Of a stretch of DNA of 64,000 bases, positions 50,271-60,167 are shown one piece after another. A program made the position numbers and the translations under genes. The stretch's first letter is position 1. Every line of letters begins with the position of its first letter. This stretch comes from an uncultured Alphaproteobacteria bacterium (lineage in GTDB: Bacteria > Pseudomonadota > Alphaproteobacteria > Caulobacterales > Caulobacteraceae), in contig CAIOSI010000038.1 of assembly GCA_903860975.1 (NCBI GenBank), forward strand, positions 62,001 to 126,000, in the 5' to 3' direction. The notes beneath the pieces were generated by a model. That model was not told the DNA's origin and ran no database searches. It saw nothing but the letters and a program-made list of their open reading frames with translations.

Positions 50271-51254
50271 CTATTCGGATAGCTTCACCAGCATCTTGCC
50301 GCTGTTTTGGCCCGCCATCAGGCCGATCAGGGCCTGGGGCGCTGCTGCGATGCCGTTGATGATGGTCTCTTGGTACTTGACCCTTCCATCCTTTAACCAG
50401 CCGGCCATATCGCGTTGGAAGTCCTCGTAGAGGTGCATGAAATCCGGCGCTACGAAGCCGCGCAGCATGACCCGCGAATAGATGATGTTCGACAGGTTTG
50501 AGACAGATGAGTGGCCTGAATTGTATCCTGAAATGAAGCCGCAGACCGGGATGCGTCCGAGCGTGTTCATCCGGCGCAGCGCAGCCTCTAGATGGTCACC
50601 GCCGACATTATCGAAATAGACGTCGAGGCCCTTGGGTGTGGCCTCTTCCAAGGCGTCGCGGATGGACTGGGTTTTGTAATTGATGACTGCGTCCAGCCCG
50701 ACCTCATCGCGCAACCAGGCGGCCTTGTCGTCTGCGCCCGTGGAGCCAACCACATAGCAGCCCTTCAACTTTGCGATCTGCGCCGCAACCGAGCCCACCG
50801 CGCCGCCTGCCGTTGAGACAAAGACCTGTTCGCCATCCTTGAGTTGGCCAATGTGCAAGAGGCCGCCATAAGCCGTGAATCCGGTTCCGCCGAGGGCGTG
50901 CATATGAACCGTCAACGGCAGGTCCGGGTCTGGCGAGAGCTTGCTTAGACCCTTGCCGTCCGACGTGAAAAACTCGCGGAAGCCCAGCCGATTATTGACC
51001 AAGTCGCCGACCGCGAAGCCGTCGTGCTTCGACTGCAAGATTCGACCCAGTGCGCCGCCCAGCATGGCCTCGCCCAACGATTGGCCGGCCGTAAGCCTCG
51101 GCCGCATGGCCGGGTCTACGGACATGTAGAGGTTCTGCACCAGCACCTCGCCGTCGGCGGCATCAACGACGTCGCGCTCAATCAGAGCAAAGTCCTCAGG
51201 CTTAGGTGCGCCGCTCGGGCGCTGGATCAGATGAATCTCACGGCTCTTGGGCAT
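50271..51254 (-). CDS. NADP-dependent MDR oxidoreductase (CurA / alkenal reductase type)
   Basis: A zinc-free medium-chain reductase of 327 residues. The glycine-rich NADPH site is STAGGAVGSVAAQIAKLKG, and YFDNVGGDHLEAALRRMN and GFISGYN are typical of the curcumin reductase/2-alkenal reductase/prostaglandin reductase group. It reduces alpha,beta-unsaturated carbonyls using NADPH; the exact substrate is not predictable. It precedes the M16 gene on the same strand with an 82-base gap. Confidence 0.9.
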   Translation of the reverse strand: MPKSREIHLIQRPSGAPKPEDFALIERDVVDAADGEVLVQNLYMSVDPAMRPRLTAGQSLGEAMLGGALGRILQSKHDGFAVGDLVNNRLGFREFFTSDGKGLSKLSPDPDLPLTVHMHALGGTGFTAYGGLLHIGQLKDGEQVFVSTAGGAVGSVAAQIAKLKGCYVVGSTGADDKAAWLRDEVGLDAVINYKTQSIRDALEEATPKGLDVYFDNVGGDHLEAALRRMNTLGRIPVCGFISGYNSGHSSVSNLSNIIYSRVMLRGFVAPDFMHLYEDFQRDMAGWLKDGRVKYQETIINGIAAAPQALIGLMAGQNSGKMLVKLSE

Positions 51255-51275
51255 CTTCGGCTCCTGGACGTTAGG

Positions 51276-52250
51276 TTAGAGGGTGTCGCCCCAGGCTAAT
51301 CGGCGCGCAAGGGCATATGCGGGCTTGTCCCGTTTGGGAACGGTGCGCTGTTCGACTTGTCCGTTGAGGCCGCAGAGTTTGAGGGAGATTCCAGGCTTTG
51401 CCGTGCGCGGCGGCGCGATCACTCGCGGTTGGTGCGGAGTGGCGACAATACCGGGTCTGGCGGCGAGCAGATAGACGAACCGCTCGTCTTCGAAGGGGGC
51501 GTCTGCGCCTTTTGCCATTCGATGGTCGCGGCTGCGTGGCAGGCGGACCGAAAAATGACACCAGTCGTCACCGATCAGCGGGCAGGCTGCGGCATGTGGG
51601 CAAGGCCCCAGCAAGGCCGCACCGGCCTCTAACAACAGGCGACGGGCGTTTAGAATTCGCGCGTAGCCAGCAGGTGTCCCGGGCTCAACCAGCGCCAGAA
51701 CGCCATCGCAAGATTTCCAGAGTTCGTTGATTGTCGAATTTTGTCCGTCGAGCGAGATTTCCGCCATAGCGTAGCTGACGATGATGAGGTCAGCTGTCGG
51801 CCAGGAGCCGGCGCCGGTCAGGTCGGCTCGGATCACATCGGCGTCCTGCAGCGCGGGTGGCCCGCCCACAGCGAGTTTAGCGGCAAGCTCTAGGAATGGC
51901 GGGCTTGAGTCCAACCAGGTGACGGTTGAAAGGTCCGGCCAGACCTGTGTGGCGGCCCAACTGGCCGCCCCGGTGCCAGCGCCCGCATCCAAGAGAGTCT
52001 TTGGGAAAAAGTCAGGCGCCGCGCGTGCGGCTTCGGCCAGGACTTCAGAGCATGCAGCGTAGGTGGCTGGCAGCCGGGTCAGCGCATAGGCTAACGCATC
52101 GTCAGCCACGCGGATAACCCCGGAGGACGGCCTTCCCGCCCGATAGGCCTGCGATGTGCGAGCCGCGCGTTCAGCCAGGTTCTTACGCGGTACGCCCTCC
52201 AGGGCCCGATCCAAGGCCAAGCGCAGCGGGCTCGGAAGCTCAGGACTCAT
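51276..52250 (-). CDS. Rsm22-like ribosomal small-subunit methyltransferase family protein
   Basis: A 324-residue Rossmann methyltransferase. The SAM loop is LLDAGAGTGAASWAA (~102-116), and a cysteine cluster in GPCPHAAACPL and WCHFS (~215-240) matches Rsm22 family proteins, which in mitochondria act in small-subunit assembly and bind an Fe-S cluster. The start overlaps the stop of the SRPBCC gene (ATGA). The catalytic role of bacterial members is not established. Confidence 0.88.
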   Translation of the reverse strand: MSPELPSPLRLALDRALEGVPRKNLAERAARTSQAYRAGRPSSGVIRVADDALAYALTRLPATYAACSEVLAEAARAAPDFFPKTLLDAGAGTGAASWAATQVWPDLSTVTWLDSSPPFLELAAKLAVGGPPALQDADVIRADLTGAGSWPTADLIIVSYAMAEISLDGQNSTINELWKSCDGVLALVEPGTPAGYARILNARRLLLEAGAALLGPCPHAAACPLIGDDWCHFSVRLPRSRDHRMAKGADAPFEDERFVYLLAARPGIVATPHQPRVIAPPRTAKPGISLKLCGLNGQVEQRTVPKRDKPAYALARRLAWGDTL

Positions 52251-52843
52251 GGGGCGGACTGGCCGGCTCGGGCCATCGCTTCTCGACGCAAAGCCAGCAG
52301 GGCCATGGGCACGTCATGACGCAGCGCCAAACGCGCCACCCAGCCTGGAACCGAATAAGGGGCTGCGACGCGGGCTTCATAGATAACGCGGACCTTGTCG
52401 CCACGTGGCTCCAGCCGCCATTCCCCCTCAAATACCTTCAGATCGCCGCCGGTGCTGTGAAACGCCATGCGCTGAAAGGGTTCGAAGTCTTCGCGATAGA
52501 CTGTGCGAACCGACGGGGTGAATGTCGTTTTGCTGATCTCTTCGCGGACATCCCAGCGGCCACTCGCGTCGCGCTGGAGAACCCGGCAGGTCTTCAGATT
52601 GGCGACCATCTTCGGAGCGAGCTCGCAATCCGTCATGACGGCCCACACCACGGCCTGCGGCGCAGCGACGTCGATGGCGGCGCGGATCACGCCTGAGATG
52701 CCGTCCGCGTCGGGTGTCACATCGACAAATGGCCGACCCTTGTCCAGCACGGTCTGTGCGCCTTGGGGCAGACCGACAGCGCCGGCCGATGAGGCCACAA
52801 GTGTCACGGCCAACAGCATGGCGGTCGGACGCGGTGTGCTCAT
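52247..52843 (-). CDS. Exported SRPBCC (START-like) family protein
   Basis: MSTPRPTAMLLAVTLVASSAGA is a signal peptide. The mature ~176-residue protein has the SRPBCC pattern IRAAIDVAAPQAVVWAVMTD near the start and GDKVRVIYEARVAAPYSVPG toward the end, a hydrophobic-ligand fold. ATG 52843 is chosen; the longer frame upstream is the antisense of acs. The stop overlaps the Rsm22 start. Ligand unknown. Confidence 0.82.
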   Translation of the reverse strand: MSTPRPTAMLLAVTLVASSAGAVGLPQGAQTVLDKGRPFVDVTPDADGISGVIRAAIDVAAPQAVVWAVMTDCELAPKMVANLKTCRVLQRDASGRWDVREEISKTTFTPSVRTVYREDFEPFQRMAFHSTGGDLKVFEGEWRLEPRGDKVRVIYEARVAAPYSVPGWVARLALRHDVPMALLALRREAMARAGQSAP

Positions 52844-52868
52844 TTTCCCGCCTGTCGCGGCCGGCGCG

Positions 52869-54821
52869 TCAAGCGCTTGCCGAGGTCTCGGCGCGGTTGC
52901 GCACCAGGTCGTCCACCACGGAAGGGTCGGCGAGCGTCGAGGTGTCGCCGAGATTGGCGATGTCACCTTCAGCCACCTTGCGCAGAATGCGCCGCATGAT
53001 TTTTCCTGAACGGGTCTTGGGCAGGCCCGGTGCGAACTGGATAACGTCTGGCGATGCGAAGGGGCCAATCTCACGTCGGACCCAATTGCGCAGCTCAGGT
53101 TCCAGCGTCGCCGACGGTTGCACGTCAGCCTTCAGGGTCACGAAGCAGTAGATGCCCTGGCCCTTAATCGCATGTGGATAGCCGACGACGGCCGCCTCGG
53201 CGACCGCGGGGTTGGCGACCAGCGCGCTCTCGATCTCCGCCGTCCCCAGTCGGTGGCCAGAGACGTTGATCACGTCATCCACGCGCCCGGTAATCCAGTA
53301 ATAACCGTCTTCGTCACGCCTCGCGCCGTCGCCCGTGAAGTACTTGCCCGGATAGGTGGTAAAATAGGTCGTGATGAACCGTTCGTGGTCCCCATAAACC
53401 GTCCGCATCATGCCCGGCCAGGAGTCGGTCAGGCAGAGGTTTCCGCTGACCGCACCGTCCAGCACTTTGCCGTCAGCGTCGACGAGTTGCGCCTTCACAC
53501 CAGGCAGGGGCCTTGCGCAAGACCCTGGTTTCAGAGCCGTCGCGCCCGGCAAAGGGCTCATCAAACAGGCACCTGTTTCGGTTTGCCACCAAGTGTCGAC
53601 GATCGGACAGCGGCCTTCACCGACAACGCGGTGGTACCAGAGCCAAGCTTCCGGGTTGATCGGCTCACCCACCGTACCCAGGAGGCGAATAGAACTGCGA
53701 GAGGTGGCTTTCACGAAGCTGTCGCCCTCGCGCATCAAGGCGCGGATGGCGGTCGGAGCCGTGTAGAAAATCTCAACCTTATGCTTGTCGCAGACCTCCC
53801 AGAACCGAGACGCGGTCGGATAGTTGGGCACGCCTTCGAACATCACGCTGGTCGCCGCGTTGGCCAGGGGCCCGTAGACCACGTAACTGTGACCGGTGAC
53901 CCAACCCACGTCGGCCGTGCACCAGAAGACTTCGCCTGGGCGATAATCGAAAACCAGCTCGTGAGTGTGAGAGGCCCAGGTCAGGTAGCCGCCGGTGGTG
54001 TGAAGCACGCCTTTCGGCTTACCCGTGGAGCCGGAGGTGTAGAGGATGAAAAGCGGATCTTCCGCATTCATCGGCTCCGGGTCGCACTGGTCGGCGATGG
54101 TCGCCTTGGCGTCCGGATAGAAGACGTCGCGGCCCTTGGTCATCGGTACGTCGGCCTGAGTGCGACGGACCACGATGACGTCGGTTACGCCTGGGCAGGC
54201 GGCCAAGGCCTCGTCAACATTGCGCTTCAGCGGAACGGGTTTGCCGCCCCTCAGGCCTTCGTCGGAGGTAATGACGATCCGGGAGTCGCAGTCTTGGATG
54301 CGTCCAGCGATGCTGTCTGGCGAAAAGCCGCCGAAAATCACGGAATGAACCGCACCGATCCGGGCGCAAGCCAACATCGCGTATGCCGCCTGCGGGATCA
54401 TCGGTAGGTAGATGGTGACCCGATCGCCCTTTTTGACGCCCTTGGCCTTGAGCATATTGGCCATACGGCAAACTTCAGAATGCAGTTGACCATAGGATAT
54501 TCTGTCGCTGACCAGACCGTCGTCGCTTTCCCAGATCAGCGCTGTCTGGTCGGCGCGTTCGGGTAGGTGGCGGTCGATGCAATTGACGGACACATTCAAA
54601 ACGCCGTCGGCGAACCATCGCACCCGAAAATCGTCGGCGTCGAAAGAGACGTCCTTCACCTCGGTGAACGGCGTCATCCAGTCCAGCCGACTGGCGACGT
54701 CGCGCCAGTAGCCTTCCGGATCGGTCTCAATACGATCCAAGGCTGCGCCATATCCAGCGGCGTCCATGTGGGACTTCCTGGCCCACGCTTCGGGAACCGG
54801 AAAAATTTCGCTGTCAGACAC
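52869..54821 (-). CDS. acs: Acetyl-CoA synthetase
   Basis: An ANL-superfamily enzyme of 650 residues, the usual Acs length. P-loop [20 protein letters not shown], acetate-pocket segment [16 protein letters not shown], and the C-terminal [14 protein letters not shown] with the catalytic Lys regulated by acetylation are all intact. It activates acetate to acetyl-CoA via acetyl-AMP. GTG 54821 ([10 protein letters not shown]) is chosen with GGGAG 8 bases upstream. It is divergent from the lipoprotein at 54936. Confidence 0.96.
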   Translation of the reverse strand: MSDSEIFPVPEAWARKSHMDAAGYGAALDRIETDPEGYWRDVASRLDWMTPFTEVKDVSFDADDFRVRWFADGVLNVSVNCIDRHLPERADQTALIWESDDGLVSDRISYGQLHSEVCRMANMLKAKGVKKGDRVTIYLPMIPQAAYAMLACARIGAVHSVIFGGFSPDSIAGRIQDCDSRIVITSDEGLRGGKPVPLKRNVDEALAACPGVTDVIVVRRTQADVPMTKGRDVFYPDAKATIADQCDPEPMNAEDPLFILYTSGSTGKPKGVLHTTGGYLTWASHTHELVFDYRPGEVFWCTADVGWVTGHSYVVYGPLANAATSVMFEGVPNYPTASRFWEVCDKHKVEIFYTAPTAIRALMREGDSFVKATSRSSIRLLGTVGEPINPEAWLWYHRVVGEGRCPIVDTWWQTETGACLMSPLPGATALKPGSCARPLPGVKAQLVDADGKVLDGAVSGNLCLTDSWPGMMRTVYGDHERFITTYFTTYPGKYFTGDGARRDEDGYYWITGRVDDVINVSGHRLGTAEIESALVANPAVAEAAVVGYPHAIKGQGIYCFVTLKADVQPSATLEPELRNWVRREIGPFASPDVIQFAPGLPKTRSGKIMRRILRKVAEGDIANLGDTSTLADPSVVDDLVRNRAETSASA

Positions 54822-54935
54822 TGAGCGCACTCCCGAAATAAACCCTCCCCAGTGAGTAAGCGGAGTGGCTGCCTTGGCGCAACAACCAGGGCAGCGATGC
54901 TTGCTCGAATTCGCAGGCGCGGCCATGGTAACCGC

Positions 54936-55409
54936 ATGTTTCGCAAAGGTCCGGTGATCGCGTTCGGCGCGTTGGCGCTCGTATTAAGCGCCTGTGGTGG
55001 TGTGCGTGCCAGGGGGTCCGAAGCTATCGCCAACGTCTTTTCCGCCGTGCAACGCCAAGATCACAAAGCTTTCGAGGCCGCCCTTGACCGCTCGAAGCTT
55101 CGCTCTGATCTGGGGGACCAACTCACCGAAGTGGGAAGGAGTCGCGCCGTGGACGTTGGCGCGGCCTCGGAGTTTGCGCTTGACCGGATGATTACGCCGC
55201 AAGCGATCCGCCTCACCGCGGCCCGGATCGCGCCAGGTTGGCCGCAGGCTCCGACCGCCGCACAGATCGTCGCGCACATGAAGGTCCAAGATCGGCGACA
55301 CGTCTGCCTGGAGGAAGCCGTGACCCGCAGGTGTTTGCTGTCCTTTGCTCAGGAGGACGGCGTGTGGCGGCTGGTCGGTATGCGGATGGCACCGCCATCG
55401 AGCCCGTGA
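54936..55409 (+). CDS. Putative lipoprotein, DUF2939-like (paralogue of the one at 24449)
   Basis: [20 protein letters not shown] ends in lipobox LSAC, so lipidation at Cys20 is predicted. ATG 54936 puts the signal at the N-terminus. The mature region aligns with the lipoprotein at 24449: [20 protein letters not shown] versus SIRDNDTVAFDAHVDHDALK, and [20 protein letters not shown] versus VCATKKKDGPCLLVFTKEQG, including two cysteines and GVW(R/K)L. Function unknown. It is 157 residues, somewhat shorter than its relative. Confidence 0.78.
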   Translation: MFRKGPVIAFGALALVLSACGGVRARGSEAIANVFSAVQRQDHKAFEAALDRSKLRSDLGDQLTEVGRSRAVDVGAASEFALDRMITPQAIRLTAARIAPGWPQAPTAAQIVAHMKVQDRRHVCLEEAVTRRCLLSFAQEDGVWRLVGMRMAPPSSP

Positions 55410-55478
55410 TCGGCGCGCCCTAGCCTCTTTGCGCACGACGGCCTATGCCGAAGCAAGACCCTGAAGAGGCTTGGCCCC

Positions 55479-56228
55479 ATGCTGCTCCACCTTTCCACCT
55501 GGCAAGAGATCGAGGATTATCTCAAGCGCTCAAAGACGGTGGTGATCCCCATCGGCTCAAATGAGCAGCATGGTCCGACAGGCCTTCTGGGCACAGATTG
55601 GCTTTGCCCCGAGATCATTGCCCACGAAGCGCAAAAAACAGCCGATATCCTGGTCGCACCGACCTTCAATATCGGCATGGCGCAACATCATCTGGGCTTT
55701 CCAGGGACCATCGCACTGCGTCCCTCAACCTTCATGGCAGCCATTGGCGACTGGTGCCGGAGCCTAGGACTGGCAGGCTTCCAGAAACTTTATTTCCTCA
55801 ATGGCCATGGGGGCAATGTCGCCACGATCGATGCGGCTTTCTCAGAGCTCTATGCGGAAGCGACCTACAGTCAGCGCAACCGTGGCTTCGCTTGCAAGCA
55901 GAAGAACTGGTGGGAACTGAAGGGTGTATTGGCGCTGGCGAACCGTCAATTTCCGACGGGCCATGGAAGCCACGCGACGCCATCAGAGATCGCCGTCACG
56001 CAGTGGGGCTATCCGGATGCGATCAAGTCCGCAAACTACGCGCCCCAAATCGCGCCGACCGGCCCGATCCGCGAGGCGCTCGATTTCCGAGCCCGTTACC
56101 CGGACGGCAGGATGGGCTCCGACCCAGGTCAAGCCACACCCGAAAAGGGCGCTGAGCTGGTGGCCGCCGCCGTCGTCGGTCTGATTGAGGATGTTGCGAC
56201 GTTCAGCGCCGAGGTTTCACCGAACTAG
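55479..56228 (+). CDS. Creatininase family protein
   Basis: A metal-dependent amidohydrolase of the creatininase fold, 249 residues. GSNEQHGPTGLLGTDWLCPE carries the metal-binding Glu, His and Asp, and LNGHGGNVATIDAAF carries a further His. Relatives open cyclic amides (creatinine) or deformylate intermediates in riboflavin/F420 or mycofactocin pathways; none of those genes is nearby, so the substrate is open. Its TAG shares the tetranucleotide CTAG with the stop of the convergent Rieske gene. Confidence 0.88.
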   Translation: MLLHLSTWQEIEDYLKRSKTVVIPIGSNEQHGPTGLLGTDWLCPEIIAHEAQKTADILVAPTFNIGMAQHHLGFPGTIALRPSTFMAAIGDWCRSLGLAGFQKLYFLNGHGGNVATIDAAFSELYAEATYSQRNRGFACKQKNWWELKGVLALANRQFPTGHGSHATPSEIAVTQWGYPDAIKSANYAPQIAPTGPIREALDFRARYPDGRMGSDPGQATPEKGAELVAAAVVGLIEDVATFSAEVSPN

Positions 56229-56572
56229 GCCGTGAATACGTCCCCGGCGCGGACTGTCACCGGCCACGAGATCAAACGATCCCCGACGCAGGGTGTGGAA
56301 ACGCCAAGCCCATCAAGGGTAAAAAGGCCGCCATGACCTGCGCAAAGGATGTGGTCTCCGCCGCGCGTCAGGTAGCGGTCGTCCAAGGCTCCGAGTGGCC
56401 ATCCGGCGTGTGGACATTGGTCGATGTAGCCCATGACCTCGTCACCCCTGCGGACCACGAACCCCGCAAACAGACGCGTGTCGGCGCGAAATCGGAACCC
56501 CTTTGAACCTGGGTCTTCCAGGTCGGACATGGCGCATAATTTCACGCCCGCTGCCGGCCGGGCCGGGTTCAT
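56225..56572 (-). CDS. Rieske [2Fe-2S] domain protein
   Basis: A small ferredoxin-like Rieske protein of 115 residues with the cluster ligands in QCPHAGWPL (C-x-H) and HILCAGHGGLF (C-x2-H), spaced as in the family. It has no signal or membrane segment, so it is a soluble cytoplasmic electron carrier or regulator. ATG 56572 is chosen; the longer frame overlaps the YciI gene antiparallel to no family homology. It follows the YciI gene by 4 bases in a minus-strand run. Confidence 0.85.
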   Translation of the reverse strand: MNPARPAAGVKLCAMSDLEDPGSKGFRFRADTRLFAGFVVRRGDEVMGYIDQCPHAGWPLGALDDRYLTRGGDHILCAGHGGLFTLDGLGVSTPCVGDRLISWPVTVRAGDVFTA

Positions 56573-56576
56573 TTCG

Positions 56577-56861
56577 CTAGATTGAACCAATGGAGGCTCG
56601 GAACCCGCGGGCCTCGATGCGCCCGAAGACACCTGCCATTTGATAGGGGTCAGCCGCGTTGAAGGCCTCGGCTGCAGCAAGGTCGGCGACGTCCAGGATG
56701 AACAGCGAACCTGCCATGGCGTCTGTCTCGTCGAGCATCGGGCCTGCCAACTTCACGACCGCCACGTTCTCACGCACATAGGCCAAGTGCGCTTCGCGGG
56801 TCGCCATGCGCAGATCCAACGAATTGGGCTTGTCGAAACAGGCCAGCATGAAAAGCGCCAT
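56577..56861 (-). CDS. YciI-like protein
   Basis: A 94-residue dimeric alpha-beta protein of the YCII family: LFMLACFDKPNSLDLRMATR with the Asp of the putative active site, REAHLAYV with its His, and ADPYQMAGVFGRIEARGF at the end. The family resembles muconolactone isomerase; its role is unknown. It commonly follows gpsA in alphaproteobacteria, and here the gap is 3 bases. Confidence 0.88.
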   Translation of the reverse strand: MALFMLACFDKPNSLDLRMATREAHLAYVRENVAVVKLAGPMLDETDAMAGSLFILDVADLAAAEAFNAADPYQMAGVFGRIEARGFRASIGSI

Positions 56862-56864
56862 TTT

Positions 56865-57851
56865 TTATTCCTCGCGAAGGGGTCGGGAGAGAAGGCCGCG
56901 GATGGCGTCGTCGACGCCTATCTCTCCGGCCAGAATTGCGGCACTGGCCTCGCAGATCGGCGCATCGACGCCAAGCCTTCGTGCGAGATCGCGAACAGCG
57001 GGTGCAGACGCCACGCCCTCAGCAACCGAGAGCTTGTCGGCCAGGGCCTCGCCGAGTGTCTGGCCTAGACCCAGCGCCAGGCCGACGCTCATGTTCCGCG
57101 ACTGGGGGCTGGAGCAGGTAAGCACCAGGTCACCCAGGCCGCATAGCCCAGCCACCGTCTCCGCCTCGCCACCCAAGGCTACGGCCAGGCGGGTTAGTTC
57201 CGAGAACCCGCGGGTGATTAGCGCGGCCTGGGCGCTACGCCCCAAACCCCGGCCTTCGACAATGCCGCAAGCGATGGCCAGCACATTCTTCACCGCCCCG
57301 CCGGCCTCTGCGCCGATCATGTCGGTGGCGAAGTAGGGTCTAAAGCTCGGCGTGGCGATCAGCTCAGCGAGATCGCGGGCGCGGTGTTCGTCGGGGCAGG
57401 CGAGTGTAACGGCTGTCGGCAATCCACGCGCCACGTCGCTGGCGAAACTTGGGCCGGAAAGCACAGCTGGAAAGGCTCCAGGCGCAGTCTCGGCCAAAAC
57501 CTCGGTCATCAACTTCAGCGAGCCCTGCTCAATCCCCTTGGCGCAGAGCAGGATCGGCAGTCCCGCCCGGCAATGCGGCGCAAAGGCGGTGAGGGTGGCA
57601 CGCAGGTGCTGTGCCGGTGTCACGGCCAGGATCAGATCGACCCCCGCCAGATCGGCCAAGTCTGCGGTCGCGCGGATTGTCGGGTCGAGGCCGATTTCCG
57701 GCAGAAAGCGGGTATTCTCATGAAAGCGGTTGATCGTGGTGACGACCTCAGCTTCACGCGCCCACAACGTCGTCTCAAGGCCGGCCCGCGCGCAGACTTG
57801 GGCCAAGGCGCTACCCCACGCGCCTCCCCCTATAACTCCGGCTTTCGTCAT
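56865..57851 (-). CDS. gpsA: Glycerol-3-phosphate dehydrogenase [NAD(P)+]
   Basis: Makes sn-glycerol-3-phosphate for phospholipids. The nucleotide-binding [15 protein letters not shown] (~5-19), [13 protein letters not shown] and [17 protein letters not shown] with the catalytic Lys are intact; 328 residues is normal. ATG 57851 overlaps the tsaD stop (ATGA). Confidence 0.96.
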   Translation of the reverse strand: MTKAGVIGGGAWGSALAQVCARAGLETTLWAREAEVVTTINRFHENTRFLPEIGLDPTIRATADLADLAGVDLILAVTPAQHLRATLTAFAPHCRAGLPILLCAKGIEQGSLKLMTEVLAETAPGAFPAVLSGPSFASDVARGLPTAVTLACPDEHRARDLAELIATPSFRPYFATDMIGAEAGGAVKNVLAIACGIVEGRGLGRSAQAALITRGFSELTRLAVALGGEAETVAGLCGLGDLVLTCSSPQSRNMSVGLALGLGQTLGEALADKLSVAEGVASAPAVRDLARRLGVDAPICEASAAILAGEIGVDDAIRGLLSRPLREE

Positions 57852-58942
57852 GCTTTGGCCCCCTTGCGGCCAGGAACATGGGTCGGATTGGTGGCCGCCG
57901 CGATATGGTCCAACGGCCACCGAGGCCGGGCGGGCGCATCAAGTGGGTCGGACATTCCAAGCGCCAGCCGCTCGGCTCCAGCCAGCGCGATCATGGCAGC
58001 GTTGTCGGTGCAGTAGACAAGCGGCGGAGCCGTGAAGGCGAAGCCGCGCGCCTCGGCCGTCGCTCTCAGCTTGTCCCGCACGGTTTGATTGGCCGCAACG
58101 CCGCCGGCGACGACGAAGCGCAGGCCATCATGCGCTTTGGAGAGGGCGAAAGCAGCCATGGCCCGGTCGCTTCGCTCAGCGAGTTGCGCGGCAATGGCCT
58201 TCTGGACGGCGGCGGCGAGGTCGGCGCGCATGGCCTCGGTTGTCAGGCCCTCGGCGATCCGAGCCGCAGCCGTCTTTAGTCCAGAGAAGGAAAAGTCGCA
58301 GTCCTTGCGGCCCAGCAGCATTCGTGGGAGCACGAATCGATCGGGATCGCCCGTTTGCGCAAGCGCTTCCAGTGCCGGTCCGCCCGGATAAGGCAGGCCG
58401 AGCACCTTAGCAATTTTGTCGAAGGCCTCGCCGGCCGCGTCATCGATGGTCGAGCCCAAACGTTTGCAGGCGCCGACGTCTTCGACGGCCAAGAGCTGAC
58501 AATGACCGCCGGAGACCAGCAGCAGAAGAAATGGATAGCCGACGTCCGCCGCCAGTCGCGCCGAAACGGCATGACCCTCCAGGTGGTTCACGGCCACCAG
58601 CGGCAGGCCGCGGGCGAGCGCGATCGCCTTGCCGAAGGACAGGCCGACCATCACGCCGCCGACCAGGCCTGGCCCAGCGGTCGCCGCGATGCCGGTCAGG
58701 CCGTCAAATCCCAATCCGGCTTCGCCGAGCGCCTGAGCTGTGATGCCGTCGATGCTTTCCACATGCGCGCGCGCTGCGATCTCCGGCACAACGCCGCCGA
58801 AGGGCGCATGAGCAGCGATCTGGCTGGCGATGACCGACGACAGCACTTCGACCGCACCGTTCGGCTCGCGGCGCACCACGGCCGCTGCGGTCTCGTCGCA
58901 GCTGGTCTCAAGGCCGAGGACAATTTGTGTCTCTTGGGTCAT
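57848..58942 (-). CDS. tsaD: tRNA N6-adenosine threonylcarbamoyltransferase TsaD
   Basis: The catalytic subunit of t6A37 synthesis, partner of TsaB (6212). The ASKHA start [16 protein letters not shown] and the metal-binding [11 protein letters not shown] (HxExH, ~118-122) are intact, as is the ATP-binding [11 protein letters not shown] use ATG 58942 ([10 protein letters not shown]), 364 residues. It leads the tsaD-gpsA-yciI-Rieske run and is divergent from hemC, separated by 69 bases. Confidence 0.96.
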   Translation of the reverse strand: MTQETQIVLGLETSCDETAAAVVRREPNGAVEVLSSVIASQIAAHAPFGGVVPEIAARAHVESIDGITAQALGEAGLGFDGLTGIAATAGPGLVGGVMVGLSFGKAIALARGLPLVAVNHLEGHAVSARLAADVGYPFLLLLVSGGHCQLLAVEDVGACKRLGSTIDDAAGEAFDKIAKVLGLPYPGGPALEALAQTGDPDRFVLPRMLLGRKDCDFSFSGLKTAAARIAEGLTTEAMRADLAAAVQKAIAAQLAERSDRAMAAFALSKAHDGLRFVVAGGVAANQTVRDKLRATAEARGFAFTAPPLVYCTDNAAMIALAGAERLALGMSDPLDAPARPRWPLDHIAAATNPTHVPGRKGAKA

Positions 58943-59011
58943 CCGGTTGCCGGGGGGCGCCTGCTCCTGTAGCAGGCGCACTCAGTTCTGTTTTGAGGTA
59001 ACCTTCCACCC

Positions 59012-59989
59012 GTGCCCACGCAACAGCTCGCCCCAAATGCGCAGGTCCGGATCGGCGCCCGTGGCTCAAAACTGTCGCTCGCCCAGGCCGGATATATGCA
59101 GCGCCGCATCGCTGCAGCCCTCGGGGCCGACCCGGCCAAGCCCGAAGAGGTTGAACGCGTCGCGCCGCTGATCGTCATCACCACCACCGGCGATCGTGTC
59201 CAGGATCGCAGGCTTCTGGAGATCGGCGGCAAGGGCATGTTCACCAAGGAGATCGAAGAGGCCCTGCTGGAGGGGCGCATCGATTGCGCGATTCACTCGC
59301 TCAAAGATATGCCGGCTTTGCTTCCCGAGGGCCTCTGCATAGCCGCCATCCCAGAGCGCGAAGATCCGCGCGACGCGTTCCTGAGCCTGAAGGCGGAATG
59401 CCTGGAAGATCTCGCTCAGGGCGCTGTTCTTGGCACAGCCAGTTTACGTCGTCAGGCTCAGATGTTGCATCGCCGTCCGGATCTCGACGTCCAGATGCTC
59501 CGAGGCAATGTCGACACGCGCATCGCCAAGCTTCAGGCCGGCGAGGCTGACGCGATTTTGCTAGCGTTTGCAGGGCTTAGGCGACTGGGTCTGGGACATT
59601 TGCCCAAAAGCCTGATCGATCCAATCGAATGTCCGCCAGCGCCGGGCCAAGGGGCGCTGGCCATCGAAAGCCGCATCAGCGACTGCGACGCCGCTTGGGT
59701 GCAGGCGATCAAACATGCGCCGACGACCATCGCTGTCGCCGCCGAACGCGGGGCGCTGGCTGCGCTTGAAGGGTCCTGCAAAACCGCCATCGGGGCCCAC
59801 GCATGGTTTGAGGGCGCACATCTGAAGCTGATCGTCGAGGCGCTTTCGACGGACGGCCAGATGCAGTTTCGGCATGCCGGTGAGGCCGACCTCACAGAAC
59901 TTTCAGACCCGGAGCGTTCGGCCAGAGACTTGGGTTTGTCGCTGGGCCTCGCCGTCAAGGCCGATGCGGGTGACGCACTCGCGATCTAA
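59012..59989 (+). CDS. hemC: Porphobilinogen deaminase
   Basis: Polymerises four porphobilinogens to hydroxymethylbilane for haem. RIGARGSKLSLAQAGYMQRR starts the fold, IHSLKDMPALLPEGL carries the active-site Asp, and the dipyrromethane cofactor is bound at Cys256 in LEGSCKTAIGAHA. The start is GTG 59012; 325 residues. Its TAA overlaps the stop of the small convergent gene at 59986. hemD, the next pathway step, is 729 bases downstream, beyond two minus-strand genes. Confidence 0.96.
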   Translation: MPTQQLAPNAQVRIGARGSKLSLAQAGYMQRRIAAALGADPAKPEEVERVAPLIVITTTGDRVQDRRLLEIGGKGMFTKEIEEALLEGRIDCAIHSLKDMPALLPEGLCIAAIPEREDPRDAFLSLKAECLEDLAQGAVLGTASLRRQAQMLHRRPDLDVQMLRGNVDTRIAKLQAGEADAILLAFAGLRRLGLGHLPKSLIDPIECPPAPGQGALAIESRISDCDAAWVQAIKHAPTTIAVAAERGALAALEGSCKTAIGAHAWFEGAHLKLIVEALSTDGQMQFRHAGEADLTELSDPERSARDLGLSLGLAVKADAGDALAI

Positions 59990-60156
59990 CGCGACATCCA
60001 GGGCTTCGACTTCGACGATGCACGTGCAGCGGCCGCTTGTTCGCGCTGGAATTTTCCCCCTCGGGGCGGTTTCGGACGGGCGGCGATCTTTTCATTCTTG
60101 AGGCGCAGCGCCCGCTGGATTGGCGTTTCGTCGTCTGGCTTCGGTTCGTCGGCCAT
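59986..60156 (-). CDS. Small basic conserved hypothetical protein
   Basis: A 56-residue protein, MADEPKPDDETPIQRALRLK to SKPWMSR, with an acidic start and a Lys/Arg/Pro-rich rest (KPKPPRGGKFQREQ). GGAG sits 7 bases before ATG 60156, better than the TTG at 60171. I recall similar short PKPPRGGKFQREQ proteins as conserved hypotheticals in Caulobacterales, but no function. It directly follows the DUF3828-like gene and its stop overlaps the hemC stop. Confidence 0.7.
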   Translation of the reverse strand: MADEPKPDDETPIQRALRLKNEKIAARPKPPRGGKFQREQAAAARASSKSKPWMSR

Positions 60157-60167
60157 GGTCGTCTCCG

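Noticed and set aside
53118..54407. 429-codon plus-strand open frame inside acs
   Set aside because: It is antisense to the intact acs gene, an effect of high-GC codon use; its product has no recognisable domain.
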